A program made the position numbers and the translations under genes. DNA of 64,000 nt from Deinococcus alpinitundrae (GTDB lineage Bacteria > Deinococcota > Deinococci > Deinococcales > Deinococcaceae). The stretch covers positions 124,001 through 188,000 of the forward strand of contig NZ_WXZL01000002.1 in the NCBI RefSeq assembly GCF_009982895.1, written 5' to 3'. Below, piece by piece: positions 19,362 through 30,304 of this stretch. Every line of letters begins with the position of its first letter. Within the stretch, counting starts at the first letter, position 1. The notes beneath the pieces are model-generated. The model was not told where the DNA came from. It did no database searches and saw only the letters and a list, made by a program, of their open reading frames with translations.

Positions 19362-19541
19362 AACGAAGCTTTTCCCAGGCTCCAGGGAAGAGTGAAAGGC
19401 GCGGCCGGATGCGCTGCAAAATCTCGAAATGGCAGTCTTGTCGAACCCTGTACTCCTACACGGGGCCATCCGAAGAAGCTTGCTTCATCTTCCGGCGGCG
19501 AGTCGTCGTTCTCAGCAAGTCTGCCCTCGCCGGGCCAAGCT

Positions 19542-20570
19542 CTACCAGTTGTCTAACTCCTGCTTCAAACTCTCGTCAGCCCACTTGGCATAGATCTCCG
19601 CCGTCGCCACCGAGGCGTGCCCGAGGTGCCGGGCCACGTCCTGTAACGAACGCCCCGACTTGACCAGGCGGGTGCCCGCGCTGTGGCGTAGCGCATGGAG
19701 CGAGAGAAATGGTACGCCAATCCGGAGGCAGACGGCCCGCAACCGTAACCGGGCGGCTTCGGGGGTGCCGCCGATGATCAGCGCCTGTCCCGGCTGCTCG
19801 ATGAGCACCTCGCTCAGCGCGCGTTTGAGCGAGGCCGAGAGGTTGACCACCCGCAGCTTATTGCCCTTGCCAACCACCTTGAGGCGTCCGCTCATCAGAT
19901 CGACGTCCTCGCGCTTGAGGCCCACGATCTCGGAGGCACGCAGTCCGGCATGTGCGCCCAGCAGCACCGTGACCCGGTGGCGGGCGTCCCCGGTAAGCAG
20001 CAACGCCTCGACGGCGGCCTGTGGATACGGTGAGCGTTTATCCCAGCGGGCCACCTTGTCGGCCCCCACCCGGACATCCAGAAACGGATCGGCGTCGGTG
20101 GCGTCGGCCCAGCGCAGTGCCCGGTAGAGCGCACGCGCTCCGGCCAGGTACACGTTGACCGAGGACGCTGAGAGCGGGCGCGCAACCGCTGCTGGTTGAG
20201 CGGACGCGCCGGTCCGGGCTTTCTTGTTGCTGCGTTCGAGCGGCACCTGTCCGGCTTCCAGTTCGCGCACGAACAGTGCGCCCTCGTCGGGCTTGGGCCG
20301 CAGCAGGCCAACGGCGTGGCGCTCGGTAAAGACCAGCCAGCGCCGCAGGCCGTTGCGGTAGGTTCGCAGGGTGTGGCGGCTGCCTGCGGTGGTGTGCAAA
20401 CTGTGATGGGCCTGCACCAGCGACCATAGCGTCTCCAGATCGCGGTCACGGGCGGCGCGCACGGCCTCTCGGCGGCGCTGCTCCGGCTCCAGCCACAAGC
20501 GGGCGAAACTGAGCGGCCCCTGATAAGGCTGCAAGGCCAGCGAGGCGGACAGTTCAGCAGAGTGGGTCAC
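19542..20570 (-). CDS. Xer-type tyrosine recombinase
   Basis: A 342-residue site-specific recombinase with all catalytic residues: Arg in GLRASEIVGL, Lys in VVGKGNKLR, His-x-x-Arg in HALRHSAGT, His in GHASVATAEIY, with the nucleophilic Tyr at the end of that motif. The N-terminal SAM-like core-binding domain covers about residues 35-165. The GTG at 20570 lies inside a 34-bp inverted repeat (20567-20600) with dif-like geometry, and a TATTAT -10 box (20577-20582) ends six bases before it, which suggests leaderless expression. Possible roles are chromosome or plasmid dimer resolution at that site, or mobile-element integration. The degenerate gene at 6086-6949 is a relative. Confidence 0.9.
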   Translation of the reverse strand: MTHSAELSASLALQPYQGPLSFARLWLEPEQRRREAVRAARDRDLETLWSLVQAHHSLHTTAGSRHTLRTYRNGLRRWLVFTERHAVGLLRPKPDEGALFVRELEAGQVPLERSNKKARTGASAQPAAVARPLSASSVNVYLAGARALYRALRWADATDADPFLDVRVGADKVARWDKRSPYPQAAVEALLLTGDARHRVTVLLGAHAGLRASEIVGLKREDVDLMSGRLKVVGKGNKLRVVNLSASLKRALSEVLIEQPGQALIIGGTPEAARLRLRAVCLRIGVPFLSLHALRHSAGTRLVKSGRSLQDVARHLGHASVATAEIYAKWADESLKQELDNW

Positions 20571-20600
20571 CCTTTGATAATAACACTTATCAAAGGGTGA
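20567..20600. repeat. dif-like 34-bp palindrome at the recombinase start
   Basis: Two perfect 14-base arms, TCACCCTTTGATAA (20567-20580) and TTATCAAAGGGTGA (20587-20600), flank a six-base centre, TAACAC. A pair of roughly 11-base arms around a 6-base core, with ATAA and TTAT beside the core, is the layout of E. coli dif. It overlaps the GTG start and -10 box of the Xer gene, so it could instead or also be an autoregulatory operator. Confidence 0.7.
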
Positions 20601-20620
20601 TTCTTAAGCTGTGCAGGGTA

Positions 20621-21328
<708 letters not shown>

Positions 21329-21366
21329 GCTGGACTTCCTGTCGGGCTGGTCCGACTGGCTCTGCT

Positions 21367-22194
21367 TTATTCATGGCTGCCCTCCAGCCGGGCCGCTTCC
21401 TCGGCCAGATCGATTTTGAATTCCTGCTGCACGTGCGGCGCGGCGTGACCGCCCAGGTAGGCTTCCACCACCCTAGGATCGCGGCTGACCTGGGCGGGCG
21501 ACCCTTCGGCGATCTTCTCGCCGTGGTGCAGCACCATGATGTGGTCGGCCAGCGTCATGATCATGCTCATCTTGTGTTCGATCAGCACCACCGTCAGGCC
21601 ACTTGCGGCCAGCTCACGGATGGTGCGGGTCAGATTGACGGTTTCCTCGGGGTTGATGCCCGCCGCCGGTTCGTCGAGCAGCAGCACCTGCGGCCCGGTG
21701 GCCAGCGCGATGGCGATGCTGACCCGCTTCTGGGCTTCCTGGGTCAGGCTCCCGGCGGGCAGGTGCGCCTGTCCCTCTAGGCCCACCCGGCGCAGCGCGG
21801 CGAGGGCGGCCTCCTGGCTGGCCCGGCGCTCGCGGCGTTCGCGGCCTGTCAGCAGCAGCGCGTCCCACAGCCCGCTGCGGGTGCGGACCCGGTGGCCCAG
21901 CAGGGCATTGTCGAGCACGCTGAGTTCCTTGTAGATGGTCGTCGTCTGGAAGGTGCGGGCCACGCCCAGCGCCACCACCTGGTGGGTCGGCAGACCGGTG
22001 ATGTCCTGGCCGCCGAAGGTCACGCGTCCGCTGGTGGGCTGGTAAAAGCCGCTGAGCAGATTGAAGAAGGTGCTCTTGCCCGCACCGTTGGGGCCGATGA
22101 TGGCGGTGATGATGCCGGGCTGGATGCTGCCGGTCACGTTCTGCACCGCCTGGTTGCCGCCGAAGCGGATGCCCAGATTCTCAAACGCCAGCAT
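21367..22194 (-). CDS. livG: Branched-chain amino acid ABC transporter ATPase LivG
   Basis: A 275-residue ATPase with Walker [10 protein letters not shown] and Walker [16 protein letters not shown], the AAG-NP ending typical of LivG. The ABC signature is unusual: it reads LTQEAQ instead of LSGGQ (E. coli LivG has LAYGQ), which may change ATP hydrolysis. The C-terminal tail is extended. It overlaps livM by 14 bases. Confidence 0.88.
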   Translation of the reverse strand: MLAFENLGIRFGGNQAVQNVTGSIQPGIITAIIGPNGAGKSTFFNLLSGFYQPTSGRVTFGGQDITGLPTHQVVALGVARTFQTTTIYKELSVLDNALLGHRVRTRSGLWDALLLTGRERRERRASQEAALAALRRVGLEGQAHLPAGSLTQEAQKRVSIAIALATGPQVLLLDEPAAGINPEETVNLTRTIRELAASGLTVVLIEHKMSMIMTLADHIMVLHHGEKIAEGSPAQVSRDPRVVEAYLGGHAAPHVQQEFKIDLAEEAARLEGSHE

Positions 22195-23173
22195 CGCTCG
22201 CCTCCCTCAGCGCCGGGGGTCGGTTGGCCCGCAGGCGAGTCCACAGCCCGGCCAGTCCTGCCGGGAAAAACAGCACCAGCAGCACCAGCAGCGGCCCCAG
22301 CACCACGTACTGATAATCCTGCAGGCCCTGAATGAACTGCTGAAGCACCCGGATGATCAGGGTGCCCAGCAGCGGCCCGGCCAGCGTGCCCACGCCGCCC
22401 ACCAGCAGGTACAGCAGAATGGTGAAGGTGGTGCTGGGGCCGGTGATGGCCGCGCCCAGAAAGCCGATGTAGACGGCGTAGAGGCCGCCCGCGAAGCCTG
22501 CCAGGGCGGTGGAGAGCATCATCACCCGCAGCTTGTGGGTGTAGACGTTGATTCCAGCACTGCGAGCCAGGTCTTCCCCGCCCCGGATGGCGATCAGACT
22601 CTTGCCGAACAGGGACGCCCGCACCCGCGCCACCAGGAAGACGGTCAGCGCCAGCGCGACGAGCGCCAGGTAAAAGAAGCTGGCTGCCTTGCCGAAATCG
22701 AGGCTGCCCAGCTTCGGTGCGGCGATGCCGTTGAGGCCGTCGTTGCCGCCGGTCAGGCGGTCCCACTTGTTGATGCTTTCGGTGATGATGACGCCCACGC
22801 CCAGCGTGAAGATGGCGAACACGTCGTCGCGGGTGCGAAATGCCACCAGCCCCAGCAGCAGCCCCAGCGCCGCGCACAACACAATCGCCAGCGGCCAGGC
22901 CAGCCAGAAACTCCAGCCCAGCTTTAGGGTCAGGATGCCTACCGTGTAGGCTCCGATGCCGAAGAACCCGGCGTGCGCCAGCGGCAGCAGTCCCGCGTAG
23001 CCGAGCATCACGTTCATGCCGTAGGCGGCGATGGCGAAGATCATCACGTTGATGGCCACATCGAACAGGTAATTGTTGTGAACGAAGATCGGCACCACGG
23101 CAGCCAGCACCAGCACCAGCAGCCAGGGCCAGCCGGTGGGCAGGCTACGGGCGGGCGTCGGCGCGAGGCTCAC
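22181..23173 (-). CDS. livM: Branched-chain amino acid ABC transporter permease LivM
   Basis: A 330-residue membrane protein with about eight to ten hydrophobic segments. LivM-type blocks are visible: [26 protein letters not shown] and [27 protein letters not shown]. The GTG at 23173 overlaps the livH stop (GTGA), so translation is coupled. Confidence 0.9.
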   Translation of the reverse strand: MSLAPTPARSLPTGWPWLLVLVLAAVVPIFVHNNYLFDVAINVMIFAIAAYGMNVMLGYAGLLPLAHAGFFGIGAYTVGILTLKLGWSFWLAWPLAIVLCAALGLLLGLVAFRTRDDVFAIFTLGVGVIITESINKWDRLTGGNDGLNGIAAPKLGSLDFGKAASFFYLALVALALTVFLVARVRASLFGKSLIAIRGGEDLARSAGINVYTHKLRVMMLSTALAGFAGGLYAVYIGFLGAAITGPSTTFTILLYLLVGGVGTLAGPLLGTLIIRVLQQFIQGLQDYQYVVLGPLLVLLVLFFPAGLAGLWTRLRANRPPALREASDAGV

Positions 23174-24030
23174 GCGGTCCGCCCGAACAGGCCCTGGGGC
23201 CGGATTGCCAGCACGATCACCAGCACGGCGAAGCCCACCACGTCGGCGAAGTTTGCGCCCACGAAGACGCCCCCGAAGATCTCAGCGAAGGCCAGCAAGA
23301 AGGCCCCCACGATGGCCCCCGGCACGCTGCCCATGCCGCCCAGCACGATGATGGCGAACACCTTGAGGTTCATGATCTCGCCCATGCTCGGCGACACCAG
23401 GCTGGTCGGCGCGTAGAGTGCGGCGGCAACGGCGGCCAGCGCGCCCGAGATAAAGAAAGTCAGCGAGGCCACCCGGCCAACCGGAATGCCGACCAGGCGC
23501 GCGCCCTCACGGTTCTGGGCCATCGCCTCGATGGTGGCTCCGGTGGTGGTGCGCTTGAGAAAATAAAACAGCGCCAGCATGACCAGCACCGAGGCCACGA
23601 TCATCAGCAGCCGTTGCCCGGTGAGACTCAGACCCGCGAAGGTGATGATGCCGGTCACCGGCGAGTTGAGCAGCTTGAAATCCGGCCCCCAGATGAGTTG
23701 CACGCAGGCTTCCAGAAAAAACAGTACCCCGATGGCCGCGATCATCGGCGAGACGCCGGGTGAACCGCGTAGTGGGTAGAACACCAGCCGTTCGAGCAGC
23801 ATCGCCAGCAGGCCCAGCGCGACGGCGGCCAGCCCTAATGCCAGGAAATACGGCACACCGAAGTCGGTCAGCAGCGCCCAGGTGACGTATGCGCCCACCA
23901 TATAGAGGCTGCCGTGGGCGAAGTTGGGAATCTTCATGACGCCGTAGACTAGTGTCAGTCCCAGTGCTACCAGGCTGTAGGCGCCGCCCAGCGCCAGCGC
24001 GTTGAGGAGTTGTTGAAAGAGAATCAGCAC
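23170..24030 (-). CDS. livH: Branched-chain amino acid ABC transporter permease LivH
   Basis: A 286-residue membrane protein with about eight hydrophobic segments. It starts with the LivH signature [35 protein letters not shown], and the end [19 protein letters not shown] is also family-typical. The GTG at 24030 has AGGAGG upstream. It heads livHMGF; no LivJ/LivK-type binding protein is adjacent, so the substrate-binding partner must be encoded elsewhere. Confidence 0.9.
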   Translation of the reverse strand: MLILFQQLLNALALGGAYSLVALGLTLVYGVMKIPNFAHGSLYMVGAYVTWALLTDFGVPYFLALGLAAVALGLLAMLLERLVFYPLRGSPGVSPMIAAIGVLFFLEACVQLIWGPDFKLLNSPVTGIITFAGLSLTGQRLLMIVASVLVMLALFYFLKRTTTGATIEAMAQNREGARLVGIPVGRVASLTFFISGALAAVAAALYAPTSLVSPSMGEIMNLKVFAIIVLGGMGSVPGAIVGAFLLAFAEIFGGVFVGANFADVVGFAVLVIVLAIRPQGLFGRTA

Positions 24031-24074
24031 AGGGTCAACCTCCTGAAGTCGGCCTGAAGATAGAGATGGAGAAA

Positions 24075-24114
24075 CGCTGCGCTCTCCGGCGAAAACCCGG
24101 AAGAAAGCGCAGCG
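24075..24114 (-). terminator. Strong hairpin: hydrolase terminator or liv attenuator
   Basis: CGCTGCGCT (24075-24083) and AGCGCAGCG (24106-24114) are perfect nine-base arms, with inner TCCGG/CCGGA pairing. On the minus strand TTTCTCC follows. It lies downstream of the hydrolase stop and 45 bases before livH, so it may end hydrolase transcription or act as an attenuator in the liv leader. Confidence 0.6.
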
Positions 24115-24176
24115 CGGACGGCCAGCAGTTTCTGGTCAGCGGGTGGAAGTGAGGATAGGTGGGAGCTGTCTCTCTA

Positions 24177-24182
24177 ATTGTA
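24177..24182 (-). promoter_or_regulatory. Possible -10 box for livHMGF
   Basis: TACAAT on the minus strand lies in an AT-rich patch about 147 bases upstream of the livH GTG. The region 17 bases further upstream is GC-rich and lacks a recognisable -35 box, so the call is weak. Confidence 0.35.
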
Positions 24183-24207
24183 TATATTCAAGGAAACTGG
24201 CCCCGAC

Positions 24208-25635
<1,428 letters not shown>

Positions 25636-25832
25636 CGTGAAACCTCCGGAAAGGAGAAGCTAAGGCAAAACGCCACCAGTACAGCAGCGAACAACGGGCT
25701 GCCGAAACCGCCAAACTTGAACCGACTCCAATTTCATTGTGCTTGCTTGGGCAGCATACACCACCTTGCGCCCAGCGCGAGTGAAAGGCAGACTGACCGC
25801 TCTCCCCTGCCCAGACAGCAAAGCAGACCGCA

Positions 25833-25856
25833 GCCGGAAAGCGCGAAGCTTCCGGC
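25833..25856 (-). terminator. Weak hairpin at the end of the scavenging operon
   Basis: GCCGGAA (25833-25839) and TTCCGGC (25850-25856) are seven-base arms just downstream of the last gene of the 12-gene run. No U-run follows on the minus strand. The rest of the 242-base gap shows nothing clear. Confidence 0.35.
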
Positions 25857-25877
25857 GCGGCCTGAAGACTCCGGGTC

Positions 25878-26633
25878 TCAGCCCTGATCGAGCGGGCGGA
25901 TCAGGAGTTCGTTGACATTCACTCGCTCCGGCTGGGTCACAGCGTAGACGACGGCGGCGGCAATATCTTCGGATTGCAGCATTTCCATGTCCTTGATGCG
26001 GCCCTCGTAGGCGTCCTTGGTCTGGGTGTGGGTGATGTGATCGGTCAGCTCGGTGGCGACCACGCCGGGTTCGATGACGGTCACGCGAATGCGGTCGGCC
26101 TTGGCTTCCTGGCGCAGGCCCTCGCTGAATCCCCCCACCGCCCACTTGCTGGCACTGTATCCAGCACTCAGCGGACTGGCCCCGCGCCCCGACACCGAGG
26201 AAATGTTGACGATGTGCCCGCTCTTTTGCGGTTTCATGACGTCCAGCGCCGCCTGAGAGAGATGCATCAGCGCCGTGACGTTGAGGTCCATCATGCGGCT
26301 CAGGTCGCTGGGATCGCCTCCCGAGAGCGGACCGAGCAGCATCACGCCCGCGTTGTTCACCACGATGTCCAGACGGCCCAGGGTGCTGACGGCCTGCTTG
26401 ACGACCTCCGCGCCCTGTCCGGCCTGCGCCAGATCCGAGACGATCACGGCCACCTGACCGCCCATGCCCTGAATTTTGGCGGCGAGTTCGTCGAGTCGGT
26501 CCTTGCGCCGTGCCACCAACGCCACCGCCGCGCCGTGTTCGGCCAGGGCCAGGGCGGTGGCCTCGCCAATGCCGCTGGAGGCTCCGGTCACGAGGGCGAC
26601 TTTTCCTGCCAATTTTCCGTTTGCCTGGGTCAT
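25878..26633 (-). CDS. SDR-family NAD(P)-dependent oxidoreductase
   Basis: A 251-residue short-chain dehydrogenase. The cofactor motif TGASSGIG is near residue 16, NNAG near 92, and the catalytic Ser-Tyr-Lys set in NISSVSG and YSASK. It resembles YdfG/clavulanate-dehydrogenase-type SDRs that act on small hydroxy acids or aldehydes; the real substrate is unknown. It is the last gene of the long operon and its ATG overlaps the carboxypeptidase stop by four bases. Confidence 0.85.
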   Translation of the reverse strand: MTQANGKLAGKVALVTGASSGIGEATALALAEHGAAVALVARRKDRLDELAAKIQGMGGQVAVIVSDLAQAGQGAEVVKQAVSTLGRLDIVVNNAGVMLLGPLSGGDPSDLSRMMDLNVTALMHLSQAALDVMKPQKSGHIVNISSVSGRGASPLSAGYSASKWAVGGFSEGLRQEAKADRIRVTVIEPGVVATELTDHITHTQTKDAYEGRIKDMEMLQSEDIAAAVVYAVTQPERVNVNELLIRPLDQG

Positions 26634-28150
26634 GTTGTCTGCTCCTTCTGGGGGGTTAAGCCGTAGAGTTCGCCGTACTTGCCGCTGAGGTACTCCAGAT
26701 ACGGCTGTGGATCGAGGCCGCGCCCGGTCACGCGCTCTAGCAGTTCGTGCGGGGTGTAGGTGCGGCCATACTGATAGATGTTGTCGGTGAGCCAGCCGCG
26801 CAGGGGCGCGTACTCGCCGCGCTGAAGGCCACTTTCCAGATCGGGCAGCTCTTCGAGCGCCGCCGCATAGAACTGCGAGGCCATCACGTTGCCGATGGTA
26901 TAAGTGGGAAACGAGCCGAACATGCCCGCCGACCAGTGAATGTCCTGCAGCACGCCATGCGCGTCGTCCGGGACGTCCAGGCCGAGATCAGTCTTGATGC
27001 GGGCGTTCCAGGCCTCGGGCAAATCCTTGACCGCCAGCTCACCGCCGATCAGCGCCCGTTCCAGCTCGACGCGCAGCATAATGTGGAGGTCATAGGTCAG
27101 TTCATCGGCCTCCACCCGGATGAGGCTGGGGCGCACCGTATTGACGGCGCGGTGGAACGCGGCGGTGTCCACGTCTGCGAGCGCTTCGGGGAAGGTCTCT
27201 CGAAGCAGCGGAAAGTGCAGTTCCCAGAACGCTTTCGAGCGCCCGATGCGGTTTTCCCACAGCCGCGACTGGCTTTCGTGGGTGCCGTAGCTGGCCCCGG
27301 CCACCGCGTAGAGGCCCAGCAGGTCGCTGGTGAGCACGGTGCGGCTCAGCTCGGGGCGGACACCCTGCTCGTACATGGCGTGCCCCGTCTCGTGCAGCGT
27401 GCCGAACAACGCGCCCGGCAGGAAGTTTTCCTGGAATCGGGTGGTGATGCGCACGTCCTGACGGGTGAAACTGATCTCGAAGGGATGCGCCGATTCGTCG
27501 AGCCGCCCGCGCTGTGTGTCGTAGCCGAACGCCTGCGCCAGCTTCAGCGAAAGGCGTTTTTGTTCGGCAGCCGGATAATGGGCGCGCAAGAAGGCCGTGT
27601 CCGGCTGTGGACGCTGCTGAATGGCCTGCAAGAGCGGCACGTGGTGGGCGCGCAGCCGCTCGAACAGGGGCAGCAGCGTCGCCACCGTCACGCCCGGCTC
27701 GTACATGTTCAGCAGGGCGTCGTAGGGGTGGCCCTCATAGCCCAACGCCTCGGCCAGCTGGCGGTTGAGTGCCACCATGCGCGTGAGCTGCGGGGCGAAC
27801 AGCTGAAAGTCGCTGGCGGCCCTGGCCCGCGCCCACACGTCCTGCGCCTCGGATTTGAGGAGGGCCAGTTCGCGGGTCAGCTCGGCGGGGACGCGCTTCA
27901 GAGCTGAAATGGCGTCCAGCGCTTGCTGGGCGGCACGGCCCTCCACAGCGTCGCCGCCGACGGCCTGCGCCGCCGCTTGATACGACGGATCGAGTAATTT
28001 TTCCTGGGCCAAAGCGCTGATGGTCGCCATCTGCTGGGCGCGTGCGCCGCTGCCCCCGGCGGGCATCTGGGTGCGGGCATCCCAGTTCAGCACATTCAGG
28101 ACGCACAAAAGGTCGTTGATTTCCGCCGAGCGGCGCTGGAATTCATTCAT
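26630..28150 (-). CDS. M32 metallocarboxypeptidase
   Basis: A 506-residue zinc carboxypeptidase of the Taq carboxypeptidase family, the usual size. The zinc motif HETGH is in TLHETGHAMYEQG near residue 260, with the third-ligand region in GTHESQSRLWEN. It removes C-terminal residues from peptides in the cytoplasm, which fits an operon with a peptide importer and an M20 dipeptidase. It overlaps the M20 gene by eight bases. Confidence 0.92.
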   Translation of the reverse strand: MNEFQRRSAEINDLLCVLNVLNWDARTQMPAGGSGARAQQMATISALAQEKLLDPSYQAAAQAVGGDAVEGRAAQQALDAISALKRVPAELTRELALLKSEAQDVWARARAASDFQLFAPQLTRMVALNRQLAEALGYEGHPYDALLNMYEPGVTVATLLPLFERLRAHHVPLLQAIQQRPQPDTAFLRAHYPAAEQKRLSLKLAQAFGYDTQRGRLDESAHPFEISFTRQDVRITTRFQENFLPGALFGTLHETGHAMYEQGVRPELSRTVLTSDLLGLYAVAGASYGTHESQSRLWENRIGRSKAFWELHFPLLRETFPEALADVDTAAFHRAVNTVRPSLIRVEADELTYDLHIMLRVELERALIGGELAVKDLPEAWNARIKTDLGLDVPDDAHGVLQDIHWSAGMFGSFPTYTIGNVMASQFYAAALEELPDLESGLQRGEYAPLRGWLTDNIYQYGRTYTPHELLERVTGRGLDPQPYLEYLSGKYGELYGLTPQKEQTT

Positions 28151-29534
28151 TTTTCTTCTCTCCTAACGTCCACCAGAACTGCGCCCAGGCGTTTTGGCCC
28201 TCATACAGCCTCGGCACCCGAAAAAATTCGTTGGGCGCGTGGATGTCCTCGTCGCCCACCGCGAAGCTGAAGAACACGGTGTCCAGGCCCAGCACGCTCT
28301 GAAAAGTCTCCAGTACGGGAATGCTGCCACCCATCCCCACGTCCAGCGGCGGCTTGCCGTAGAGACCGGCCAGCACTTCACGGGCCACCACCGCGCCGGG
28401 GTGATCCTCGGGCAAGTGGTAGGCGCGTGCGCCGTGTTCGCTGGGATGCAGTTCCAGGGTGACGCCGGGCGGCAGATTGGCCTCCAGATGGGTTCTGAGC
28501 AGCTGCGCGACGCGCTCCGGCTCCTGCCCCGGCACCAGGCGGCAGGTGATCTTGGCGTGGGCCTCGCTGGGCAGCACAGTCTTGCTGCCCTCGCCGGTGT
28601 AACCGCCCCACATTCCGTTGATTTCCAGCGTGGGTCGGTGCCACTGGCGCTCCAGGGTGGAGTAGCCTTCTTCGCCGTAAACGGCAGATGCGCCGGTCTG
28701 GGCCAGGTACGCCTCGTCGGTGAAGGGCAGGTGCTGGATCCCGTCGCGCTGCTGGGGCGTCAGCTCGGAAACGCCGTCGTAGAAGCCCGGCACCGTCACG
28801 CGGCCCGACCCGTCGTGGAGTCCGGCGATCAGCGCCGAGAGCGCGTGCAGGGGATTATGAACGCTGCCGCCGTGCCGCCCAGAGTGCAGGTCCTTGGCGG
28901 GGCCGCGCACGGTCAGCTCCAGCGCCGCCAGCCCACGCGCGCTCACCGTCAGCGAGGGCGTTTCGGCACTCCACATGCCACCGTCGGCACTCAGGACGAA
29001 ATCGGCTTTGAGCCGCTCGGCATTCTGCGCGACGAGTTCGTTCAGGTGGGCGCTGCCGATTTCTTCCTCGCCCTCGAACAAAAACTTGAGGTTGAGGGGC
29101 AACCGGCCCAGCGTGGACAGGTAGGCGTCCACGACCTGCACGGTCAGCAGCAGCGGCCCCTTGTCGTCGCTGACGCCGCGCCCGTAGATTCTTTCGCCCT
29201 TGACGGTGGGCGTGAACGGCGGTGTCTGCCATTTTTCCAGCGGATCGGGTGGCTGAACGTCGTAATGACCGTAGACGAGCAGGGTAGGCGCGTCCTCTCC
29301 AGCGTCCAGATATTCGCCGTAGACGGCGGCGTGTCCGGCAGTGGGCCACAGTTCCACGGTTTTCAGGCCAGCGCGTTTCAATCGTTCCGAGAGCCACTGC
29401 GCCGCCCGATGCATGTCCGGTGTGTGGCCCGGCTGAGCGCTGACACTGGGAATGCTGGCGAAGGCCATCAACTCAGCCAGAGAGGCGTCTGCGCGTTCGT
29501 CCAGCCGCGCCAGCACGTCGGCAAGGCTACTCAT
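28143..29534 (-). CDS. M20-family dipeptidase
   Basis: A 463-residue metallopeptidase of the M20 (PepV/carnosinase-like) group. Metal and catalytic residues are visible in VYGHYDVQPPDP, RGVSDDKGPL and FEGEEEIGS. The insertion domain with SGRHGG is the dimerisation lid. It splits dipeptides in the cytoplasm. The ATG at 29534 is chosen because it overlaps the SDR stop by four bases (ATGA), although an in-frame start exists 13 codons upstream. Confidence 0.92.
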   Translation of the reverse strand: MSSLADVLARLDERADASLAELMAFASIPSVSAQPGHTPDMHRAAQWLSERLKRAGLKTVELWPTAGHAAVYGEYLDAGEDAPTLLVYGHYDVQPPDPLEKWQTPPFTPTVKGERIYGRGVSDDKGPLLLTVQVVDAYLSTLGRLPLNLKFLFEGEEEIGSAHLNELVAQNAERLKADFVLSADGGMWSAETPSLTVSARGLAALELTVRGPAKDLHSGRHGGSVHNPLHALSALIAGLHDGSGRVTVPGFYDGVSELTPQQRDGIQHLPFTDEAYLAQTGASAVYGEEGYSTLERQWHRPTLEINGMWGGYTGEGSKTVLPSEAHAKITCRLVPGQEPERVAQLLRTHLEANLPPGVTLELHPSEHGARAYHLPEDHPGAVVAREVLAGLYGKPPLDVGMGGSIPVLETFQSVLGLDTVFFSFAVGDEDIHAPNEFFRVPRLYEGQNAWAQFWWTLGEKKNE

Positions 29535-30304
29535 TTGCCGCCGTCCACGCTCAAGATCTGCCCCGTAATCCATCTGGCCTGTTCGGAGGCAAAAAACAGC
29601 ACGGCGTTGGCGATGTCTTCCGGCGTGCCCAGGCGCTTGAGGGCAATGCCCTCAACCAGTTTGCGCTGGCCTTCCTCGCCGTAGCTCTGCCACTGCCGCT
29701 CGGTGGTGGGGTTGCTGCGCACGAAACCGGGAGCGACATTGTTGACCGTGATGCCCCACGCGCCCAGTTCGTGCGCCAGTTGGCGGGTCAGGCCGATCTG
29801 CGCGGCCTTGGCGGAAGCGTACGCCTGAATGCCGGTCAGGCTGATCCCCAGGCCCGCGCCGCTGGAAATGTTGACGATCCGGCCCGACTGCTGGGCTTTC
29901 ATGTGCGGGGCCACCGCCTGGGCGAAGAAAAACGCCCCGTCCACATTGACGGCAAAGATTGAGTGCCAGTCCTGGGGGCTGATCTCCTCAATGGGGCGGC
30001 CGACCTGTCCCAGCACGCCGCCCGCGTTGTTGACCAGCACATCCACTCGGCCCGTTTCTATCACTACTTCAGCCACGAACGCCGAGACCGCCGCGCTGTC
30101 GCCCACGTCCACCGCGCGGGTGTGAATGGTCAGGCTGTCATGCTGAGCCAGCCGGACCGTCTCACTCAGGCCCTCGGTGTTCATATCGCAGGCCCAGACG
30201 CTCGCCCCTTCCCGAGCGAAGGCGTGGGCAATCGCCCGCCCGAAGCCGTGGGCTGCGCCGGTCACGATGACGGTCTGGGCTGCGAACCTCTCCCCCGCCG
30301 TCAC
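29531..30304 (-). CDS. SDR-family oxidoreductase (FabG-like)
   Basis: A 257-residue short-chain dehydrogenase with TGAAHGFG (cofactor), NNAGG, and the catalytic Ser/Tyr/Lys in ISSGAG and YASAK. It ends with the usual GQILSVDGGK. The GTG at 30304 overlaps the previous stop. It probably oxidises or reduces a hydroxyl on a catabolic intermediate; the substrate cannot be read from the sequence. Confidence 0.87.
   Translation of the reverse strand: MTAGERFAAQTVIVTGAAHGFGRAIAHAFAREGASVWACDMNTEGLSETVRLAQHDSLTIHTRAVDVGDSAAVSAFVAEVVIETGRVDVLVNNAGGVLGQVGRPIEEISPQDWHSIFAVNVDGAFFFAQAVAPHMKAQQSGRIVNISSGAGLGISLTGIQAYASAKAAQIGLTRQLAHELGAWGITVNNVAPGFVRSNPTTERQWQSYGEEGQRKLVEGIALKRLGTPEDIANAVLFFASEQARWITGQILSVDGGK

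Noticed and set aside
19420..19470. tRNA-like T-arm fragment (GTCGAACCC) between xylB and the recombinase
   Set aside because: No acceptor, D- or anticodon arm could be built on either strand.
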